Below, piece after piece: positions 1-12,139 of a stretch of 64,000 bases of DNA (position 1 is the first letter of the stretch; every line of letters starts with the position of its first letter). Location of the stretch: assembly GCA_015039465.1 (NCBI GenBank), contig MU130701.1, positions 156,169-220,168 on the forward strand. The letters run 5' to 3'. A model generated the notes under the pieces. It was not told the origin of the DNA. It ran no database searches and worked only from the letters and a program-made list of their open reading frames with translations. A program made the position numbers and the translations under genes. The DNA is from Phlegmacium glaucopus (taxonomy: Eukaryota; Basidiomycota; Agaricomycetes; Agaricales; Cortinariaceae).

Positions 1-1900
1 CAATCAGTTGTTGTCATTTGTTTGTTTTGAAATTTTTGAAGTAGGTGTATTGGAAATCAGATAAATAACATATGAGGAAGACATTCAACATGAAGCATGC
101 TATTACTCCCTGCACATTGATTATTGATCCACCATGGTGGGCCCATAGATTACTCATTCCTTCACCATTTTGGACAAATATAATTGTAAAATGTAGAGAA
201 TGTTTAAATGTATATTTCCATGGGCTATTTTATTCACAACAGATGGGATTTAGGATTAGATTTTCAAAGATAAAATCTACTTGTATATGGCTTCCATTCT
301 ACAAGTTCAAAATTTTAATTACCTGGCCTCTAACCATGTTAAAGTGCACATTTTGAGGGTCTATCTTGACATAGGAGGCACTAATCAAAATTTTGGACTT
401 GTGGATCAATTGGAATTTAAATGTTAAGAAAAATCCTCCTGCAAATCATGCTCATAGGTATTGTGGTTGAAGGGATAATGTCCAATCTCTTTGGAGCCCC
501 ATATTTAGCAGGCAATTAAGATTCATTTTGCATTTTTGGGTTAAATATAATGTTTTCCTGCAAGGAATATCTTAGGCATGTATAATTACTTCTTATTATT
601 GTTAAATACAACATAATTTTTCTTGTATCTCAGAGGTGTGGAGACCACAAATGCGATGTCTCAAGAAATTGGCCGTGTCACGCCGTGACACCACATGTGA
701 CTGAATGTCACACATTCAGAGTTCTCAGTATTTAGAACTCATACTGAGGATTGTGCAACCCCATATTATCATTGTCTTTGTAGTATAGTAAATTATTATT
801 GTTGTTATAGTATAGTACTATGTACCCAAGCCACCTGCAAGAGGGCTGGGCACAACACCTGCCTCGCATGAGCAGGGGTTGCTTGCCAGCAAATTTAGGA
901 GTAAGATCTGGCCTTCGAAAGAAGGTGGTGGTTTGAAATCAGAAATTTTCCCACGCATTAAAATGGTTAGCATTATCTATGGAAACTAACTAAGAATGGC
1001 AGCCGTTGCGATGACAACATTCCCACCCCGTGAAAATTACCATAAAAACACCCTTGAAACCGTCAAAAGATAGGTCCCCTATAAGAACGAGACTTACTTA
1101 TGTAAGACTCATAATTCGGGAGGATGATGATCCTGCCTTAGATGATCCTGAGGATACAGAATCACCCACCAAATGAGAGGCCTTAGCTCTTGACTTTTTG
1201 TTGACGCTACCGAGAGTCATCAAGTAGGGTTGGTCAGGTTTTTACCAGTTTTTCTCAAGTTTTTCTTTTTGGGCCCCTAAGTATCAGATAAAATTGCTGA
1301 ATTTGTCTACATTTACTGGTAAAAAGGATCTTACCTTAAGTTTTTTACCACTAAGATAAACATGTGACCAAGTTTCTTAACAGAGGAAATCCAGAAATCA
1401 AAGGAAATCTGAAGGAAACTTGATAGACCTTGGAAACTGAAGTTCATCTCAACCTTAAATGTGATACTCGAGCATATTTAGATCATATATATCAATATAC
1501 AAATGTATTTTTGAGGGAGATCAGGAATACTGAAGTGTGTAAATGTATGTGAACCCATAGTGGAATAGTGGAATAGTAGCGCCTTCAGCAATGTGTTTAT
1601 AACTTGACACTGTTGCCTCAATATAACTACCATGCAAATTGGTGTTCACTTTTGACATAAAAGGTGGGTAATATCATCTATTATAATGTACCCTCATTTA
1701 TATAGGGAGGTCTACAGCAGATCTTTATAAACTCAATGATTGAGTGATTTAGTTGACTTAGAAGGATTGTGTTTTATCACCAGCCCAAATATCCCAGCCA
1801 ATCAGAGACTCAGAAAATACAATCTCACATTAAATTCATGATTTGAAAGTTCAATAGTTCTTGAAGCAAGGCAGATAGTGGCAACAGAATTGTTTTTTTT
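1..1900. other. AT-rich noncoding stretch, no supported gene
   Basis: No reading frame here looks like a conserved protein. A short remnant near 1112-1175 reads EDDDPALDDPEDTESPTK and then a stop, which resembles the acidic end of a coding exon, but nothing around it supports a gene. Around 840-950 there are stretches loosely resembling tRNA A and B boxes, too weak to call. The rest is AT-rich with occasional homopolymers. Confidence 0.5.
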
Positions 1901-2820
1901 TTGGATAATTATGATGGTACAAAAGGCTCCCTACTAGCTATGGAGATATCTAAGAAACAAAAAGCAGCCGTTACTCGAAGCAAACCACATGATGGGCCAT
2001 GTAAGCATCAACAAAAAGCTGGTTTGCTTCTCTTGTGGTGATGAACATGCTGGTTCCCTGCCTTTGTTTTTCGCATTTTTGGCAGCGACGTCGCTCTACG
2101 TCGCCTTGTACACCAACTATTTGCTGTTTTATTGCATAGATAAGTCTCTGGCTATTCGGTTGTTGCCCCTACTGTCCCAGAAGCTTCCTAAATGCCTTGG
2201 CTATATTTTGCTCATATGATTGGTCCTCGGAGCAACGACCAGTCCTCTTTTGTTTATCTCCCACTATCCCTGATGTTTTGCCTCCCCATTTCACCTAGTC
2301 CCTCCTGGACTCCTGTTTCATCATTTTTGATTTGTTTTATAGATACCCATGTGCAACTTAGCCATGTGATCTCCTTTACCTACTATAAAAACCTCCTGTA
2401 ATTTAGTTACAAAGGACAATAAGAAAGTATTCGCCTCTCTCCCCAGAGTATAGAATTAAGTCTTGTCATCGTCTCTCTCATTGTTTGCCTTCGTTTCATT
2501 GCGTTTTTTACTGCAAGTCACCCATACAGCAACAATACTTTGTCACTGCATTGCCCCTTCGTTACTGCATCTCCCCTTTGTCACTGTGTCACCACTTCAT
2601 TACTTCATCACCCTTTCATCATTACATCACTTGTCTCATATCTTGTCGCCCTACCTCAGTTGGAACCTTTCTGCATATACTTGACTCAGTGTTTAGGCCA
2701 CCAAAGCCCCAAGCCGCATCACACCTCAGTTAGTACAGCACCTAGCGTACTGACAGTGTATCAGCGGTAAGACTGGACGACTCATCGTTGAATGGACCCA
2801 TTGCCTGGTCTGCTGAAGAC
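1900..2820. repeat. Pyrimidine-rich stretch, possible decayed LTR
   Basis: The segment has a strongly pyrimidine-biased plus strand with iterated TCACTGCAT/TCATTAC-like words from about 2530 to 2640. A promoter-like CTATAAAAACC sits near 2383, followed by a C/T-rich stretch, an arrangement often seen in fungal LTRs. I could not find matching TG...CA ends or a target duplication, so the LTR reading is only a suggestion. No coding region is supported. Confidence 0.25.
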
Positions 2821-2867
2821 CTGATTTGGATGGGAGTGGATTGGATAATCATAAAAATAAGCATGAC

Positions 2868-3667
2868 TTACTGGCCTTGGTAAACACTGGGGTCATAACC
2901 AGCAACTACAATCCAGAAGTTGTAGTTGTTGGCAGAGCCAGAGGCACGCTGAAAGTTTGATGCCTGTTGTGGTCCTTGAGATACTGCAGGTGATCCCTGG
3001 CGTGATGCTGATTGACGGGAAGGCATATGATGACCTGGAGTTGATAGAGGCTCTCTGCGGTGGGTTGAAGGTGATATGCCACAGTGAGATTGACGCTGGC
3101 CAGATGGCGCCTGCTGCAGCATGGAAGGGGTACAAGGTCCAGGTCCAAGTTCATTGATTTTGTCTGGAAGGACATTGCCAGCAGGGTCTCTTGAAGCACT
3201 ACATCCTGTAGGAAGGATACCAGACTGCTGGAATTGGGACCAGGCAGTATCTGCTTCAGTATAGCCATCATAGCCTCGGTAACTACACTCTGTTTTACCA
3301 CTGCCAGCTATGATGGCAGCGTCACAGGCTGTCCTGTGGGGGTTGGGTCAGCAATCAAGTGGAGGCCAAACGGGCGTGTCACACACCAATTGTAGTAGAC
3401 CCTGAGGGCATGAACATCTCCTCTAGTTGTAAATAAGACATAGGCAAGTCTGTGTTTGGTCGATCGATGTTGTTTCACCCATCGGTCAGGGATTTGAACA
3501 GCGAGTGGGGCCATGGTATGTCGAGGTGACATTGGTTTGGTGCTTAAGAAGAAGGCCTCATCTTCATCAACATAGCGTTCATCAATCAAACAATAATCCT
3601 GGCAACAGATACAAACAAGAATCAATAATGATGATGATCGTTTGGTGATCACATCCATACATATCAT
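2868..3667 (-). pseudogene. Decayed minus-strand gene of a repetitive agaricomycete family
   Basis: Coding potential is spread over all three minus frames. An N-terminal part (3667 to 3310) contains DERYVDEDEAFFLSTKP and a segment ending GLHLIADPTPTGQP, followed by an in-frame stop. A middle part (about 3300-3130) contains EAMMAILKQILPGPNSSSLV. A C-terminal part (about 3122-2870) ends NNYNFWIVVAGYDPSVYQGQ, then a GTAAGT-like donor. The final motif resembles the short FWVVxxGxxPGVY pattern at the start of RNase H1-type (viroplasmin-like) N-terminal domains; this is a resemblance only. Two frame changes and a stop suggest a pseudogene, although some frame changes could be unrecognised introns. 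It is divergent from the gene starting at 3677 with almost no gap. Confidence 0.4.
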
Positions 3668-3954
3668 TTTCTCAAAATGTTAGACGCGTCTTTAACACTT
3701 CCTCCCCCTTTGTCGTTGTCTCAACCCTCTACAACTGCATTACTCCTGCATAGCTTGCTTTTTCCAGCCTCACTGTCACTACCACCTCCTCAACCACCCC
3801 ATGCCGATCCTTCTCACTCTTTAACACCGTCTCCTGCATCGCTTGTGCCTCTTCTGCCGCTGTCGCCTTGGATATTTCCAGCACCTGTTTTGGCACCAAC
3901 GCCTGTGATTTCTTTGGTGCCTATTACTTTTCTAGCACCTGCATCAACACATTC

Positions 3955-4210
3955 ACCTGAGCTTCCTACCCTGTCACCATTGCCTCCGACGTATTCACCT
4001 GGACTTCCTACCCTGTCACCATTGCCTCCTCTGACGTATCCACCTGAACTTTCTACCCTATCACTGTTACCTCCTCCAATGCATCCACCTGAACCTCCTA
4101 CCCTGTCACTGTTACCTCCTCCAATGCATCCACCTGAACATCCTACCCTGTCACCGTTACCTCCTCCAACACATCCACTTGAACCTCCTACCCTGTCACT
4201 GCTGCCTCAT
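3955..4210 (+). repeat. Imperfect tandem repeat encoding PPE(L/P)PTLSxLPPP units
   Basis: About six imperfect units of 42-48 bases each encode versions of HPPEPPTLSLLPPPM. They share a CCACCTGAAC.TCCTACCCTGTCAC core. The repeat keeps the reading frame, so copy number changes would lengthen or shorten the proline-rich N-terminal region without a frameshift. Confidence 0.8.
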
Positions 4211-4956
4211 CTCCCTATCACTCTGGTATTGCCTCCAGCACCGGCTGCTGTGATATCACGTAGTCCTTCCCCACCACTGTCACTGTCACCAACGCTTGCA
4301 ATACCAGCCGCCACCACCCCATTTGTATCATTTGGGGGAGCAACACATGCCGAAAAAAACCATACTTCTCTTCAACAAACTTCTTGCACCCTTAATAAGA
4401 ACACAGATGCTCAGAAAGCATCTAGGAAGATACAACAAGAGACTGAGCACCGGCTGCAGGAATTGTTAAGCAAGGAGCTGGATGCGCTTCTTACCAAACA
4501 GCGGACGGAACTCGAAGACCTTGCAAGGCGACATGGAAAGAAGGTCGAGGCTCTTGACAAGCTGATCTCTTCATCCAGCCACTATAAACATTAAAGAACA
4601 GTGAACATTGAGAACGCAAAGATCCATGCGAAATCACTTGAGGTCAATACAGGTGAACTATCACTTTCCTCTGTCCGTTCTGTAAATCTGAACATTGTCA
4701 TTGATAGACCGGAGCCAGGGTGATCGAATTTGACTACCTGAAATTTGTGCAATGGTAAAAGAGGACCCCAAATACCAGAACCTTACAAAAATGGAAGAAC
4801 AGGAGCTGAGAGATGAAGTTATGTCATTGCGAGAGCAGAAGAAAATTGGTGCGTGACCATCAAATCATTCAGTGGTGATTGACTATTATCGCCACCTCAC
4901 CGTCTTCAATGATGAGGTGAGTTAGTGGTCCAGTACCATCTTCCTATACTCACTGC

Positions 4957-5511
4957 TAGTGTTTGGAAGTCCGGTCCAGTCCGGTTTTTTGGTATTTTTG
5001 GACAGGACCGGGACCACAACCGGTCCACTAAGCTTCTAGAAGGTCAAAAGACCGGACTGGACCGATTAGGACCAGTCCACATCGGTTTTTTGCAGTCCTG
5101 GACCAGTCCTGGTCCAAGACTGTCCAGGACCAGACTTTTGACAACTACCGGTCATATTTTCATATATAACATCAGACAAATATGTAGATGTATATACCTT
5201 TATAATAAGCCCAATAACGTTAAATTCTGTTGGGAATTGACAATTTTATAGTGATATTATTTGTTTCCTACTAATTTGTGTACATTTTTACTGTTTTATT
5301 TTTTTCTCAGTGAATATTTGACCAATAAATACGGTCTTTATTTTGTTTTAAAGGGAAAAATAGGGGCTACAAAACTACTGGTTCAGACCGGTCCTAGGAC
5401 CGAAGACCGGTCTTTTTCCAGTCTTTGCTTCTCAAAAACCAAAAAACTGGACTGCTGGTCCAGTCTTTTTGCAGTCTTTTTCCAGTCCTGCAACTGGACT
5501 TCCAAACACTA
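4957..5511. mobile_element. hAT-type MITE, 555 bp
   Basis: The ends are inverted repeats TAGTGTTTGGAAGTCC... and ...GGACTTCCAAACACTA. The flanks are 8-bp near-duplications CTCACTGC (4949-4956) and CTCACTTC (5512-5519), which is the hAT target-site signature with one mismatch. The interior is built of many copies of GGACCGGTCC/CCAGTCC-like words in both orientations and encodes nothing. It sits entirely inside an intron (donor GTGAGT at 4917, acceptor TTTGCAG ending at 5547) of the surrounding gene, so splicing would remove it. Confidence 0.85.
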
Positions 5512-6484
5512 CTCACTTCCAATCTATAGATTACCACACTTTTGCAGAGGACTGGTGCTGCAGTTGTCGCCTTCTTTTCTCGCAGCCATATTGAGGATAT
5601 GTTTGAACCCAACTGGATTTGCACTCCCAATGCCACTAATTTCACACAGGACACCCTTAATTACAGCATGTGGGACATTACTCAACTCTTTGAGCAATGG
5701 AGTTGCTCAAAGGCTAAGGGTATGTTCTTTGATACCACTACATTCATGACCGAGAACCTCATTAACTTTATTAGTTCAAAACCCCAACTGCCTTGCCACG
5801 ATGCAGACGGAATGTAGTGCTACAATCAACGGTACCCTCAGTGAGTTTGACCAGGGAACGACAAATACATAAACCAAAAAGCTAACCTGCAACTCAGAGA
5901 CGGCCTCCCGATCCCTCAAGGCTATCATGAACTACATCAATTACGACATTCAAGTCGTTCAGAAGCATCAATGCAAACTCGTTGGCTGGACCTTCAACAA
6001 ATTCATCAGCCCCTTTGATATCCATACCATTGATGACCTACGGACATTGCGAGATGCACTGCATTGTGGAGCTTGTCACTGGGTTAGGATGACAAAAGCT
6101 GAGGTCTCAAAACATGCAGCTGACCTAGTACACAGAGAGGTGACAGGTGAGATGATAGGAAAAAAGAGGAAAGAGAGGTCAGACAAAGGTGTTAAGAAAG
6201 GTCTGAAGGCAAAACCTGGTGTTTCTGATGGTGCAGAATTGGATGACAACAGCAGTGATGCTGACAACAGTGATAATGATGATCAGGTAGCTGGTCCTTC
6301 CAAGAAGAGGAAGACAACAGTGCAGACAAAGCCGGCTACAAAGACGAAGCCCAAGCAAACTCCAAAGACAAAAGCAGCATCAAAGAGGAAGGGTAAGGCC
6401 AAGGTTAGCTCACAACTCCCACCTAGCAGGGAGATGGTCTCTAATACCGATGAATCGGAGCTTGACAGTGACAACAATGGGTAG

Positions 6485-7694
6485 TAGACATTACTGGACA
6501 ATTCCACCTATGCCCCCTTCTACCCCCTTCTCATCATTGTTGCTTATCACTCCTGATACACTCTCTTCCTTGCAATTATCTACTTGTCCTACCTTCCATA
6601 TATTTTACTAATGATCTGTTTGCTCTTACATTATACTTATGAAGGTATTTTGAGCAAAAATGAACACTTTATTATAATAGGTTTAATATAGATATAAATG
6701 TACCAATTGCAACATGAATATATTCTAATATATTGTATCTACCCCCTGCCAAAAAAGTGAAAGGGAGGGATGAAAAGTGAGGGGAAACATTGAGCTCATC
6801 GTGGGTGATGACAAGCAACAAGTGGTTGACAGCGGTGACAGCAGGGTGATGTCGGGGATTGATGCCATGTGTGTGATGTGAACCGGTTACAGCCCATAAC
6901 CAACACCTCACACAACCAAACACAGGCTCTGGGGGACATAGCCGGGCAATGAAGAGAAATAAAGATAAAGTCCATAGGAGCTAAGCATCGCTATTGCCCT
7001 TAGCAGTAGAAAATAGATCTTTGATCAAACTAGATCAGAACAAACATATCTCCTGCCTATCTAATATAACCAAATAAGTGGGGTCTACAGGTGTTCTGAA
7101 ATCGTAGTCATAGCCACAATTCCTACCCTGGCACAGATATTTCTTACACATCTACGAAAAGGCGCTTCAAACTGAGTTTGGGTACAAAGGGGCCACTCTG
7201 TAAGTTCCCTTGGTGCTAATGATATGGATTGTTAAATCTAAAATTCAGATATTCTCAGTGCAGTTATCCTTCTCAGGTATACAACAAAAGATCTCAATGA
7301 TGTACATCCCCATCTTGTTCTCAAATTAATTGGATGACTATTACCAGTTCAATATTGCATACGTAGGAGAATACAAGAAAAAGGATACTATCATACAACA
7401 AAAGATCTCAATGATGTATGTGTCCTGTCTTGTTCTCAAATTAATTCTATCAACTTATTGATCTTTGTCGTCAGACTCATAGGTGTTGTTTGGATTTTTG
7501 GTAACAAGTATTATATTTTACAGATATTCCGTGATTGGACTGTTTCATTACTACTAGCCCAACGGCTTTGGATCTGCAGTAAGGGTAGAAGCTATAAGGC
7601 AGAACTTCTTTCCCCATGTGTGGTTCTGGAAGGAAGAGAGCGCTGAACCTATTTCTCAAACCACATCTTCAGTCAATCATTCTACACTGCTGGG
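6485..7694. other. Noncoding stretch with a local direct duplication
   Basis: No gene is supported. Two diverged direct copies, about 7270-7333 and 7393-7450, share CAACAAAAGATCTCAATGAT and CTTGTTCTCAAATTAATT. The bases just upstream of 7695 resemble the 5' flanks of the other DUF6535 copies (CAAACCACATCTTCAGTCAATCATTCTAC), so the duplicated DUF6535 unit begins roughly at 7600. Confidence 0.6.
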
Positions 7695-7937
7695 ATGTCT
7701 ACTGATAACCAATTGCAAGAAGATTTTGACAGTCGTGCAGACACATTATGGTCGATATACAACAAGGAGGCAGAATGTTACGACAGAGCCCTCATGGAGA
7801 CTTGGAAAGACAACATGGATACCATCGTCATCTTCATGTGTATACATTCCACCAATCCAGATTTCTTCTCATCCTGCATTAACTTCTAGGCTGGTCTCTT
7901 TTCTGCTGTTTTAACCACCTTTCTTGTTGATGCAAGT

Positions 7938-9154
7938 TCTAGGGTTACCAAAGTTCAGTTCAGTTCAGTTCTTCACCTCCTCAGCCTGAACTGAACTGAA
8001 CTGTTTGCATATGGTCCTGAACTGAACTGAACCATTTAAGAACTGGTTCAAACTGAACTGAACTGAAGAACCATTATAAAATCTGAAATTTTACCTTTTT
8101 CTGAAAATTTATTGTACAAAGACCTTCCTTAGCCCCTAGCCACTTGATTTCCACTCATATATGATCTCAGAATTCCTTTAGAACACAGAAAACCATTAAT
8201 TTATATTTATTTTCCTAAATAGGCAGTACTAATCTATGCTGACATAATAACATCACATACCAAGTCTGGCCATTACCTCCTTCCTTAGCCATTATTTCAT
8301 GCTAAAAATGACTGCCAAACCATTCCAATGTTTGTAAATTACTGAAGGATCACTTTCCAGAAAATGTTAAGTCAAAAGAAGAGAATTGCCTGGCCTTCTA
8401 GGACCTAACGGTTCAGCAGTTCAGTTCAGTTCAAACTGCATGAACCATAAATCTCTAAATGCCTGAACCTGAACTGAACTGAACTGATAATTCAGTTCAG
8501 TTCAGTTCAGTTCAGGTTCATGAGTCAGTTCTGAACTGAACTTTGGTAACTGTTACATTCCGTCACATTCCGTCACACGTTACTCCGGTCCGACTCCGTT
8601 GGAGTCGTTTCCGGTAGTCCGTACTCCGTTCCAGTACTCTCCCTCGTTTCCGACTCTACTCCCCCTACGTCCGACTCCGAGACTTCTCCGTATCATTCCG
8701 ACTCTTCCGACGATATTCCCAACACCTTACCACACCTTCGTCATAACACTATTCCTTTGTCATCACTTTCCCACTATCAGTCAGCACACCAGCCATGGAT
8801 TATTCACCCAAGAATGCAGGACCTTTCCCGGGAGCAGAGCGCAGCACTTATATTTATATTCTATATTTCGGTTGCAATTCTCTTTATATTTAAAGTACTC
8901 GAACTTGTATGTTTTCCCTTAGTTCGAATATCAACTTAGTTCCCCTCCTCTTGTTCTTCCTCTAAGTCACTGAGGTCTTCCGACTTATTACTTTTTCTTC
9001 CGTTCCGAAATCAGGACACCTTAGGAGCTGGGCGGCACAGCACATACGCTGAGGCCAACGTCCTTTCCGGGTTACTGTTCCGGTTCCGTTCCGTCCGTTC
9101 CGGAGTAACTCCGACGTGACTTCTCCTTTGCTTTAAACTTAACAGTAACCCTAG
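7938..9154. mobile_element. MITE with CTAGGGTTACCAAAG termini, interrupted by a solo LTR
   Basis: The left end is TCTAGGGTTACCAAAGTTCA and the right end, once the LTR is excluded, is TGAACTTTGGTAACCCTAG: a near-perfect inverted repeat. The host bases ATGCAA(GT) before it and ATGCAA(CC) after it match the undisturbed sequence GATGCAACCAAGAATC in DUF6535 copy 2, so they look like an 8-bp target duplication with two changes, as expected for hAT. The arms are long runs of the pentamer-like word GTTCA/TGAAC (CAGTTCAGTTCAG), giving hairpin potential. No coding capacity. Confidence 0.85.
8551..9144. mobile_element. Solo LTR nested in the MITE terminal repeat
   Basis: The 594-bp segment starts TGTTACATTCCGTCAC and ends AACTTAACA, with the canonical TG...CA ends. 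It is flanked by the perfect 5-bp duplication GTAAC (8546-8550 and 9145-9149). Removing LTR plus one GTAAC reconstitutes the MITE end CTTTGGTAACCCTAG exactly. The interior is rich in TCCGACTCCG/GTTCC words, as in several fungal gypsy-type LTRs; assignment to a superfamily is inference. Confidence 0.9.
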
Positions 9155-11384
9155 ATGCAACCAAGAATCTCAAGCCAGATCCTACAGAGCAGACAAATGC
9201 ATTGCTGAACCAGACCGTGGTTCTCCTCGCCCAGATCTCACAACAACTCGGACCAAATGGCTCTCAGACTATCATATCACCGCTCCAGCCATTGGAACAG
9301 TTTAAGTTGAATCCTTCTGACCTCCACATCAATATTTTTTGGTACACGAGTTTAGGTTTCAGCATCACCGCTGCACTTGGGGCAACCCTCGTGCAGCAAT
9401 GGATCTGCAATTATCTACAAGTTTTCCGACAGCTTAGTGGTTCTTTGGAGCGTTCAAGAATGCGGCAATATCTATTCCATGGATTATCTAGCAATCACAT
9501 GTCGCTAATAGTCGAATGCATTCCTGCATTCATTCATATCTCCCTCTTCCTCTTCTTTATTGGTCTCGCTGAAAATCTGTTTCCCACCAACCACGCTGTC
9601 GCTATGACAATGTCCATTATCATCAGTTTCTGCACTGTTTTCTACACCGCATGTTCGGTTTTCCCTGTGCTCTATCCCGGCCCCAAACCCTTTTCCAAAC
9701 TCCATTGTCTAAGATTTTCTGGGGAATGGGACAAATCATCCTCCCTCGCAAGCACAGTGGTAAAAATGCAGAAGGAAGAATTGTAGATGTGAGCTCTGAC
9801 ATGGCTCAGGGCCGTTTGGAACTTGCTATGGATCAGTCGAAATGCAAGGAACGCGATACGGAGGCAATACGCTGGATGATCAGCCAAATCACAGAAGAGA
9901 GTGAGTTCGAGCCATTCGCTGCTGCTATTGGAGGATCATTGGTCACTCAATGGGGAAAAGAGATCTGGAAGATTATCTGTAGAGAAAACCCTGGAAACAT
10001 ACCTCCAATACCTGATAACACTGCAATAGCTCTGAATACTGCGCATACACTCAATATTCAAATTGAGAGTCTCCTGCATTCTGTTTTAACCTTCTCTGAT
10101 CGGCGAACTCAATTCATGCGTGCACATGTTTGTATCCATGTTGTGGCATCTCTCACTCTAGGCGCTGAATTTGAGCTTCACATCAGTTATCACCTCTGGA
10201 ACACAGTTCTTGCTTTATTTGCTGCTTTCCTTTGTGCTGAGAGAAGGCAGGAGGCCGAGACTTCATTTGGTTCAGCCATGAACCTACATCCGCTATCAGG
10301 CAACCGACTTGGGATTGATACATTGCTCGAAATAAAATGGAGGTGCTTAGTGCTGGTGGAGATGAATAACTCCTTACTTGAAGTGAACGATGAGCCTGAG
10401 TCTTTGATTAAATCAGTCAACAAAATACATCGTTTGAACGCAGCGTTTTACGAGGACAAAGCCATGACTCATACGGTACAAGGGGTGGATGAAGAATTGT
10501 TGAAGGCATGGAAAGCAGCTGGGCAGCTTTATACAGAGCTGCACGATAGACCAGAGGAGCAGTGGACGGAAGATAAACTGAATGAATTGGTTCCACATTG
10601 GAGGAACTACATTGATGCAATGGAAACGTCGTTGACTGCCTTGGACCAGCGAGTGCCTCCCTCAATCGGCGCAGAGATAGTGGACCTTAACTCCAAGCTT
10701 CTCCGGGAGACACCTTTTGAGTATTTGGCTGACATTAAATGTGGATGGCCGTCAGTGATGAATCTACCATCAATGTGGACAGACATAAACTGGGGGGAGA
10801 CGCCTCCTCCTTACACGAGGTGGTTCATGCCGCATCTAATACCGCCCCGCTTGTTAATTTGTCACCTGCTGGTTTGTGCCGATCCCAAACAACAACCCAA
10901 AGTCAATCCTTCACCGTCCCAAATCGACTTAGTGGGTCTGCATAGACTACTGAAAAATCCCGAGTTGCAAAGGTTTTTTGACACTGAACGAGCAGACGGG
11001 GCAAGTGGACTTGAACTACAAGGTCCACAACCATGCGCAAATCAATTCTGGCGGTTGGAAGACATAACCGAGCATAGGGGAGTTGGATTCATGATCGAGA
11101 TGTTCTTTGCAGCCTTCGGGTCACTTGAGGAGAGTTGGCCGACAGATGAGTCAGAACAACTAATTAAGGCCACATGGGAAGCAATCATTGACAACCAAAA
11201 CTTGAAATCTGAGTATTTCAAGACCGCCAGTCGAGGATTCTTGTCGTCGCTGTGGCAACAATTAAACATCCGATGGAACTGCCCACTGGTACATTTTGGC
11301 CCATTGTTGGAGGATCTATTTAACGAGAGCGATGAGGACCAACCCAGAGAAGGGGGAACTGGGGAGACAGGGGAACGGGGATGA

Positions 11385-12139
11385 ATCAATATGCGTAAGT
11401 TGATTTTCTGGATTACTATTCACACAAATCACTTACTTATGTGGCTCCATTTAGCTCTATAACGCTATCACTTTCCTTCTCCTAGGTCCGCCTGATATTG
11501 CTATCTAGAGGTCTTGATTTTATAGTCCAAGCTGCAGTCGAAACGTTGAAATGCGGCAGGTGTCCTGTTTTATCTATTTCTCATCCTTTTATGTTGACCA
11601 TGCTTTGCTCCGTCCTTCTTTGACTCCCTGTCTGCCGTCGGGTCTGGATGCAATCCAATAACGCATGACAAGATATTGTTCATCCGTACCTGGTTATAGA
11701 CATTAAAATATGTAGTTTCACCGTGCCACCGTCTTCTTGTCGTCGTCATCCTCTATGTCATTCTCTTTCTTCCGAATGGATGACCTTAAGTTTTCTCAAG
11801 GTGTCAATGAGGAAAGCCGTCAAGACAGCCAATAATAGATGAAGGAGTGAGCTGAATCTGATATCATTGAGTTGGGGCACGAAGATGATGATATCCATGT
11901 CGTCTCCATGAGCACCCATGTTAGCCTTATATACAGACTACAATTTGTCGGTATGGCTGTCGTATTGAATCCTCTAGGTTCACTAAACCAACTAGTATGG
12001 GTATTGAGAGAGTAAGGATAAATGTACCTTTTTGCTGCTTGATGTATACCGTACGAGCATCATGATACTCATAGCGATTAGAAGAAAATGTTTCCTCGAT
12101 TACCCTGGAACAAGACATTTTTTATTGGGAAACAAGGCG
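11385..12139. other. 3' flank of DUF6535 copy 1, part of the duplicated unit
   Basis: No gene. Blocks here recur after copy 2 (22752-23260) and more weakly after copies 4 and 5: CTATAACGCTATCACTT, AGAGGTCTTGATTTTATA, GTCGAAACGTTGAAATGCGG and GTCAATGAGGAAAGC. This shows that duplication extended several hundred bases past the stop codon. Confidence 0.7.

Larger units (their letters stand above)
3677..6484 (+). pseudogene. Proline-rich/coiled-coil agaricomycete repeat-family gene, broken
   Basis: The first part (3677-4594) is a low-complexity Pro/Ser/Leu region ending in a charged helix (RTELEDLARRHGKKVEALDK). Similarity to a widespread agaricomycete family of unknown function then continues past an in-frame TAA: VNIENAKIHAKSLEVNTG, KEDPKYQNLTKMEEQELRDE, YYRHLTVFNDE, then after an intron RTGAAVVAFFSRSHIEDM, SMWDITQLFEQWSCSKAKGM, and finally (5927-6484) INYDIQVVQKHQCKLVGW, DDLRTLRDALHCGACHWVRM and a Lys/Ser/Asp-rich tail with NLS-like runs. 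At least the TAA after HYKH, a frameshift near 4725 and a TGA near 4854 break it. The intron 4917-5547 holds a hAT MITE. The family is known to me as repetitive; its function is not. Confidence 0.55.
7695..11384 (+). pseudogene. DUF6535 family membrane protein, copy 1 (pseudogene)
   Basis: Same gene as the intact copies at 25260, 30258 and 42812. Exon 1 begins MSTDNQLQEDFDSRADTLW. The splice donor used by the other copies (TTC|GTGCGT) reads TTC|ATGTGT here, so the first intron has lost its GT. A MITE carrying a solo LTR (7938-9154) splits the second coding exon. A frameshift near 9670 (VLYPGPKPFSK instead of VLYPQTPFQ) separates the membrane part from the long C-terminal part (about 9675-11384). 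Hydrophobic segments match the family: FWYTSLGFSITAALGATLV and FIHISLFLFFIGLAENLF. Three independent lesions make function very unlikely. Confidence 0.9.

Noticed and set aside
840..955. tRNA-like A and B box words (CTGGGCACAACACCTGCC, GGTGGTTTGAAATC)
   Set aside because: Spacing and stems do not form a cloverleaf, and no SINE tail is visible; too weak to call a tRNA or SINE.
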